Assembly: GCF_027489515.1 (NCBI RefSeq)
Contig: NZ_JAIXZS010000100.1
Location: 1-64,000 of the forward strand
Length of the DNA: 64,000 nucleotides
DNA from: Novosphingobium sp.
GTDB taxonomy: Bacteria > Pseudomonadota > Alphaproteobacteria > Sphingomonadales > Sphingomonadaceae
Direction: 5' to 3'
A program made the position numbers and the translations under genes. Shown here piece after piece: positions 59,749 to 64,000 of the stretch (within the stretch, counting starts at the first letter, position 1; each line of letters begins with the position of its first letter). The notes under the pieces are model-generated. The model saw only the letters and a program-made list of their open reading frames with translations, made no database searches and had not been told where the DNA came from.

Positions 59749-62638
59749 ACGCGACCTCTATCGCCCCCAGCCTGATTTCGGCACGCCGCCTTCGCTGGCC
59801 GAGCGCGCGGGTGCGGCTTCGGTCACCGCCATCATCGACGGCCGCGAAGTCTCCGTCGCCCCCGGCACCACGGTGATGCGCGCCGCCGCGCTTTCGGGCG
59901 GGTCGATCCCCAAGCTCTGCGCGACCGACAGCGTCAAGCAGTTCGGCTCATGCCGCCTCTGCCTTGTCGAGATCGACGGGATGCGCGGCACGCCTGCCAG
60001 CTGCACCACGCTCGTGGCTGAGGGCATGAAGGTCCACACCCAGACCAAGAAGCTCGAAAAGCTGCGGCGCGGCGTGATGGAGCTCTACATCTCCGATCAC
60101 CCGCTCGATTGCCTCACCTGCAGCGCGAACAACGATTGCGAGTTGCAGGATCAGGCCGCCGCGGTGGGCCTGCGCGATGTGCGCTACGGCTATGAAGGCG
60201 CGAACAACCTCGCCCAGCCGATGGACATCTCGAACCCCTATTTCGATTTCGATCCGTCGAAGTGCATTGTCTGCTCGCGCTGTGTGCGCGCCTGCGATGA
60301 AGTGCAGGGCACCCTTGCGCTGACCATCGAGGGCCGCGGCTTTGACAGCAAGGTGAGCGCCGGGCTCGCCTCAGACAGTTTCCTCAGTTCCGAATGCGTC
60401 TCATGCGGCGCCTGTGTGCAGGCCTGCCCCACGGCCACGCTGCAGGAAAAGGCGGTCAAGGAAATCGGCAAGCCCGAGCGCGCCACCGTCACCACTTGCG
60501 CCTACTGCGGCGTCGGCTGCACCTTCCGCGCCGAGACGCGGGGCGAGGAAGTCGTGCGCATGGTGCCGTGGAAGGACGGCAAGGCCAATCGCGGCCACTC
60601 CTGCGTCAAGGGGCGCTTCGCCTGGGGCTATGCCCAGCATCAGGAACGCATTCTCTCGCCGATGATCCGCTCCTCGATCGACGAACCCTGGCAGGAAGTC
60701 AGCTGGGAAGAAGCGATTGCCCACACTGCCAGCGAACTGAAGCGCATCTCCGCCAAGTATGGCCGCAATGCGCTCGGCGGCATCACCTCCAGCCGCTGCA
60801 CCAACGAGGAGACGTTCCTCGTCCAGAAGCTGGTGCGTGCAGGCTTCGGCACCAACAATGTCGATACCTGCGCGCGCGTCTGCCACTCGCCGACAGGCTA
60901 CGGCCTCAAGACCACCTTCGGCACTTCCGCGGGCACGCAGGACTTCGATTCGGTCGAGGACAGCGACGTGATCCTCGTCATCGGCGCTAACCCGACCGAC
61001 GGCCACCCCGTCTTCGCCAGCCGGATGAAGCGCCGCCTGCGCCAAGGCGCCAAGCTCATCGTGATCGATCCGCGCCGCACCGATCTCGTGCGCAGTCCGC
61101 ATGTCGAGGCCGATTACCACCTGCCGCTGCGCCCGGGCACCAATGTTGCTGTGCTCACGGCGCTCGCCCACGTCATCGTCACCGAAGGCCTCGCCGACGA
61201 AACCTTTGTGCGCGAACGCTGCGATTGGGAAGAATACCGCCACTGGGCCGACTTCGTCTCACTCGAGCGCAACAGCCCCGAATTCCTCGAGCCCGTCACT
61301 GGCGTCCCCGCTGCCGATCTGCGCGGCGCAGCCCGTCTGTTCGCCACCGGCGGGAACGGGGCCATTTATTACGGCCTCGGCGTCACCGAGCACAGCCAGG
61401 GCTCGTCCACCGTCATGGCAATTGCCAACCTCGCGATGGCGACGGGCAACATCGGCCGCCGCGGCGTCGGCGTGAACCCCTTGCGCGGGCAGAACAATGT
61501 GCAGGGCGCCTGCGACATGGGCAGCTTCCCGCATGAACTCTCCGGCTATCGCCACGTGTCGGATGCCTCGGCCCGCGCATTGTTCGAAGCGGAATGGGGC
61601 GTGCCGATCGACCCCGAGCCGGGCCTCAGAATCCCCAACATGCTCGATGCCGCGACCGATGGCCTGTTCAAGGCAATCTACATCCAGGGCGAGGACATTC
61701 TCCAGTCCGACCCCGATACCAAGCACGTGGCGGCGGGACTCGCCGCGATGGAATGCGTGATCGTGCAGGACCTGTTCCTCAACGAGACCGCCAACTACGC
61801 GCATGTGTTCCTGCCGGGCTCCACCTTCCTTGAGAAGAACGGCACCTTCACCAATGCCGAACGCCGCATCCAGCCGGTGCGCAAGGTGATGGAGCCCCGA
61901 AATGGTCCAAATGGGAACGGCTACGAGGACTGGGAGATCACCCAGCTCATGGCCCGCGCGATGGGCCTCGATTGGAACTACACCCACCCGCGCGAGATCA
62001 TGGACGAAATCGCGCGCCTCACGCCCACCTTCGCGGGCGTCAGCTTTGCGCGGCTCGATGCCGAAGGCTCGCTGCAGTGGCCGGTGAATGACGCGGCGCC
62101 CGATGGCAGCCCGATCATGCACATCGATGGCTTCGTGCGCGGCAAGGGCAAGTTCGTGGTGACGGACTATGTGCCGACCGACGAACGCACCGGTCCGCGC
62201 TTCCCGCTGCTGCTGACGACTGGCCGCATCCTCAGCCAGTACAACGTCGGCGCGCAGACCCGCCGCACCGCCAATGTCGTGTGGCATGAGGAAGACTTGC
62301 TCGAAATCCACCCGACCGACGCGGAAAACCGCGGCATCAAGTCGGGCGACTGGGTGCGCCTGGCCAGCCGCTCGGGCGAGACGACCTTGCGTGCGACCGT
62401 GACGGACCGCGTTGCGCCGGGCGTGGTCTACACCACGTTCCACCACCCCGCGACGCAAGCCAACGTCGTCACCACCGACTATTCGGACTGGGCCACCAAC
62501 TGCCCCGAATACAAGGTAACTGCGGTGCAGATTACCCCGTCCAACGGGCCGACCGACTGGCAGGAAGAGTACGAGGCGCAGGCCACCCGCTCGCGCCGCA
62601 TCCGGGGCCATGAAGGCGCGATGGAGCCGGCGGAATGA
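59738..62638 (+). CDS. fdsA: NAD-dependent formate dehydrogenase catalytic alpha subunit FdsA
   Basis: A 966-residue molybdoenzyme oxidising formate to CO2. N-terminal NuoG-like part: [2Fe-2S] (LCATDSVKQFGSCRLC), His/Cys-ligated [4Fe-4S] (DHPLDCLTCSANNDCELQ), and two ferredoxin clusters (CIVCSRCVRACDE; CVSCGACVQACPT). The DMSO-reductase-type domain starts CAYCGVGCTF, with GHSCVKGRFAWGY. The active-site Cys (about residue 382; not selenocysteine) is in DTCARVCHSPTGYGL with the adjacent His. Two ATGs (59735, 59738) follow AGGAG; 59738 gives better spacing. It overlaps mobA and fdsD. Confidence 0.94.
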   Translation: MDSERDLYRPQPDFGTPPSLAERAGAASVTAIIDGREVSVAPGTTVMRAAALSGGSIPKLCATDSVKQFGSCRLCLVEIDGMRGTPASCTTLVAEGMKVHTQTKKLEKLRRGVMELYISDHPLDCLTCSANNDCELQDQAAAVGLRDVRYGYEGANNLAQPMDISNPYFDFDPSKCIVCSRCVRACDEVQGTLALTIEGRGFDSKVSAGLASDSFLSSECVSCGACVQACPTATLQEKAVKEIGKPERATVTTCAYCGVGCTFRAETRGEEVVRMVPWKDGKANRGHSCVKGRFAWGYAQHQERILSPMIRSSIDEPWQEVSWEEAIAHTASELKRISAKYGRNALGGITSSRCTNEETFLVQKLVRAGFGTNNVDTCARVCHSPTGYGLKTTFGTSAGTQDFDSVEDSDVILVIGANPTDGHPVFASRMKRRLRQGAKLIVIDPRRTDLVRSPHVEADYHLPLRPGTNVAVLTALAHVIVTEGLADETFVRERCDWEEYRHWADFVSLERNSPEFLEPVTGVPAADLRGAARLFATGGNGAIYYGLGVTEHSQGSSTVMAIANLAMATGNIGRRGVGVNPLRGQNNVQGACDMGSFPHELSGYRHVSDASARALFEAEWGVPIDPEPGLRIPNMLDAATDGLFKAIYIQGEDILQSDPDTKHVAAGLAAMECVIVQDLFLNETANYAHVFLPGSTFLEKNGTFTNAERRIQPVRKVMEPRNGPNGNGYEDWEITQLMARAMGLDWNYTHPREIMDEIARLTPTFAGVSFARLDAEGSLQWPVNDAAPDGSPIMHIDGFVRGKGKFVVTDYVPTDERTGPRFPLLLTTGRILSQYNVGAQTRRTANVVWHEEDLLEIHPTDAENRGIKSGDWVRLASRSGETTLRATVTDRVAPGVVYTTFHHPATQANVVTTDYSDWATNCPEYKVTAVQITPSNGPTDWQEEYEAQATRSRRIRGHEGAMEPAE

Positions 62639-62850
62639 GCGCGCACACAGCCGAGAAGCTCATCTACATGGCCAACCAGATCGCGCGCAACGTGACGCAC
62701 GACCCGGACCCGGTGGCGATGATTGCCGACCATATCCACGCGTTCTGGTCGCCGCGGATGAAGGCCGACGTGTTTGCCGTGATGAACGGTGCCGAACTTG
62801 AGCCAACTGCCCGTGCGGCGCTCGAGCGGCTCGCCGCGCATGCCAGCTGA
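62635..62850 (+). CDS. fdsD: Formate dehydrogenase delta subunit FdsD
   Basis: A 71-residue small subunit: EKLIYMANQIARNV...VAMIADHIHAFWSPRMKADV is the diagnostic FdsD segment (ANQIA...HxxxFWxPRM). It supports activity or assembly of the FdsABG core. It overlaps fdsA (ATGA) and fdhD. Confidence 0.92.
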   Translation: MSAHTAEKLIYMANQIARNVTHDPDPVAMIADHIHAFWSPRMKADVFAVMNGAELEPTARAALERLAAHAS

Positions 62851-63637
62851 GGCGCCAGATACGGCTGCGGTCCCGTACAGTTTTGCCGAGCATTACGCCG
62901 ATGGCCGTGCGCCAGCGCCGCGCGAGCGGTTGCTGGCGATCGAGGCGCCCGTGGCGATCGAGATCAACGGCCTCGGCTATGCGGTGATGATGGCGACTCC
63001 AGCAGACCTTGCCGACTACGCGCTGGGCTTCTGTCTTTCCGAACAGCTGATCGCGTCGCCCGAGCAGCTGCTCAGTGCCGAAGCGAGTGAAGTTCCCGCC
63101 GGCGGCTGGATGCTGCGAATTCAGCTCGCCGCCGACGATGCTGCCCCGCTGATGGAGCGCGCGCGGCTGCGGCTGGCCGAAGGAAGCTGCGGCCTTTGCG
63201 GGATCGAAAGCCTCGAACAGGTGCTGCGCCCGCTTCCGCCGGTGGAAGCACGGCTGGCTGTCGATGATGCGGCGATCTTCCGCGCCGTCAGCGCGCTGCC
63301 CGATCTCCAGCCGCTGGGCCGCGCGACCCGCGCCGTCCATGCCGCCGCCTTTTGCGCCGCCGATGGCACGGTGCGGCTGGTGCGCGAGGATGTCGGCCGC
63401 CACAATGCGTTCGACAAGCTGCTCGGCGCGATGGCCCATGCCGGGCTTAGGGCAGGGGATGGCTTCATCGTCCTCACCGCGCGGTGCAGCTTCGAACTGG
63501 TGCAGAAGGCAGTGATCGCCGGCTGCCCGCTGCTGGTGACGATCTCGGCCGCCTCGACATTGGCGGCGCAGCAGGCGGCGGCGCATGGGCTGCGCCTTGT
63601 CTCGCTCGCGCGCGAGGACAGCTTCCTGACGGAGTAG
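62840..63637 (+). CDS. fdhD: Formate dehydrogenase accessory sulfurtransferase FdhD/FdsC
   Basis: A 265-residue FdhD-family chaperone that sulfurates the Mo-bisMGD cofactor before insertion into FdsA. GSCGLCGIESLEQVL carries the essential CxxC, REDVGRHNAFDKLLGAM is the GDP/cofactor-binding segment, and TARCSFELVQKAVIAG and LVTISAASTLA are also conserved. ATG 62840 lies inside the end of fdsD; the tracked start at 62789 is a shadow extension. Confidence 0.93.
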   Translation: MPAEAPDTAAVPYSFAEHYADGRAPAPRERLLAIEAPVAIEINGLGYAVMMATPADLADYALGFCLSEQLIASPEQLLSAEASEVPAGGWMLRIQLAADDAAPLMERARLRLAEGSCGLCGIESLEQVLRPLPPVEARLAVDDAAIFRAVSALPDLQPLGRATRAVHAAAFCAADGTVRLVREDVGRHNAFDKLLGAMAHAGLRAGDGFIVLTARCSFELVQKAVIAGCPLLVTISAASTLAAQQAAAHGLRLVSLAREDSFLTE

Positions 63638-63675
63638 AATTCCGGTTTCCGCCCGGATGCTCTAGACACGCCCGG

Positions 63676-64000
63676 GTGACCACCGCGCCCGCCCGCACAC
63701 GTTTTGCCGATCGTCCTGGCCTCAGCCGCCGCACGCGTGCGTGGCTGCTGCTCGCGGTCGGGCTGCTCCACGTCCTGCTTGGCTTCGCGATCTTCAGCGG
63801 CCTTGCCGGCAGCGCGATCACGGCGATCCAGGACGCGGCGACTGCCGCCTACTCTGTCCCGCTCGATCCGCCGCCGCCTCCCCCGCCTCAGGCAAGCCCG
63901 GCACCCACGCCGCAGCCCGCCGGAGCCGAAGGCGCTGCTGCCAAGGCCGCCAAGCCCAAACCCGTGGTCGCAGCGCCGGCGAAGATCCCCAACAAGGCAA
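63676..64000 (+). CDS. TonB-family protein, N-terminal part (truncated by window edge)
   Basis: The ORF track has no entry here because no stop falls in the window. A GTG at 63676 opens a frame that stays open to the end: MTTAPARTRFADRPGLS, then a TM helix (AWLLLAVGLLHVLLGFAIFSGLAG, about residues 23-46), then a Pro/Ala-rich spacer (LDPPPPPPPQASPAPTPQPAG followed by Ala/Lys repeats). This is the N-terminal anchor and periplasmic spacer of a TonB. The His in TM1 (LLHVLLG) expected for ExbBD coupling is present. The C-terminal TonB domain is outside the window. Confidence 0.82.
   Translation, partial: MTTAPARTRFADRPGLSRRTRAWLLLAVGLLHVLLGFAIFSGLAGSAITAIQDAATAAYSVPLDPPPPPPPQASPAPTPQPAGAEGAAAKAAKPKPVVAAPAKIPNKA

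Noticed and set aside
1-64000. CRISPR array, prophage or integrative element
   Set aside because: No regularly spaced repeats, phage structural genes or integrase were found. The only tRNA shows no attached integrase gene or obvious att duplication.

Overview
The window is about 66% GC with dense coding, short or overlapping gene junctions and TonB-dependent envelope genes. Its gene families (bufferin/DUF692 clusters, NrsF, Fds formate dehydrogenase) point to an alphaproteobacterium, most likely a sphingomonad (Novosphingobium/Erythrobacter-like). This is inferred from gene content only. No rRNA, CRISPR array or prophage was seen. The one mobile trace is the 3' end of an IS630-type transposase at the left edge.

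Layout. 0.1-4.4 kb (minus): ftsE-ftsX-ydcF-plsC-Nramp operon, divergent from a zinc-ribbon membrane protein. 5.4 kb: tRNA-Leu(GAG). 5.6-10.9 kb (minus): tonB, eutB, eutC, ethanolamine permease, GH76 glycosidase; eutB and eutC appear to use TTG starts. 11.1-16.1 kb: a cNMP-binding/thioredoxin-reductase-like fusion lacking the CxxC, an alpha/beta hydrolase and an AhpD-like protein divergent from a LysR regulator, then a uracil-DNA glycosylase-like protein.

16.1-26.1 kb is the most interesting stretch. It holds a bufferin-type RiPP locus with two Cys-rich precursors. One (bufA2-like) leads bufB (DUF692/MNIO) and bufC (DUF2063) on the minus strand. The other (bufA1-like, DUF2282) leads a DoxX protein on the plus strand. 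Both precursors are preceded by an exact GTAACC-N16-CGAA element, and a one-mismatch copy precedes a type II NADH dehydrogenase. An NrsF-type anti-sigma factor and an ECF sigma factor lie nearby but are not adjacent. Together this looks like a dispersed sigma-F-type metal-stress regulon.

26.2-33.5 kb: a secreted TonB-C-domain protein, a cyclophilin, a clan-A-like glycosidase lipoprotein and a compact bioB-bioF-bioD-bioA operon. 34.0-56.3 kb: a polysaccharide synthesis and ABC-export locus. It contains a UDP-sugar dehydrogenase, a UDP-glucuronate epimerase, two GT4 glycosyltransferases, two sulfotransferase-like proteins, a methyltransferase, an outer-membrane export lipoprotein, an ABC permease with a 220-residue extension, an ATPase homologue whose catalytic motifs are all degenerate, and a KpsE-like protein. 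Two paralogous ~836-residue proteins (SGNH-like head, repeat-rich tail) bracket the export core. The product is probably a sulfated, uronate-containing surface polysaccharide.

56.3-63.6 kb: an NAD-dependent molybdenum formate dehydrogenase operon (LysR regulator, fdsG, fdsB, mobA, fdsA, fdsD, fdhD) with every junction overlapping. The right edge cuts a second TonB gene that the ORF track missed because it has no stop in the window.
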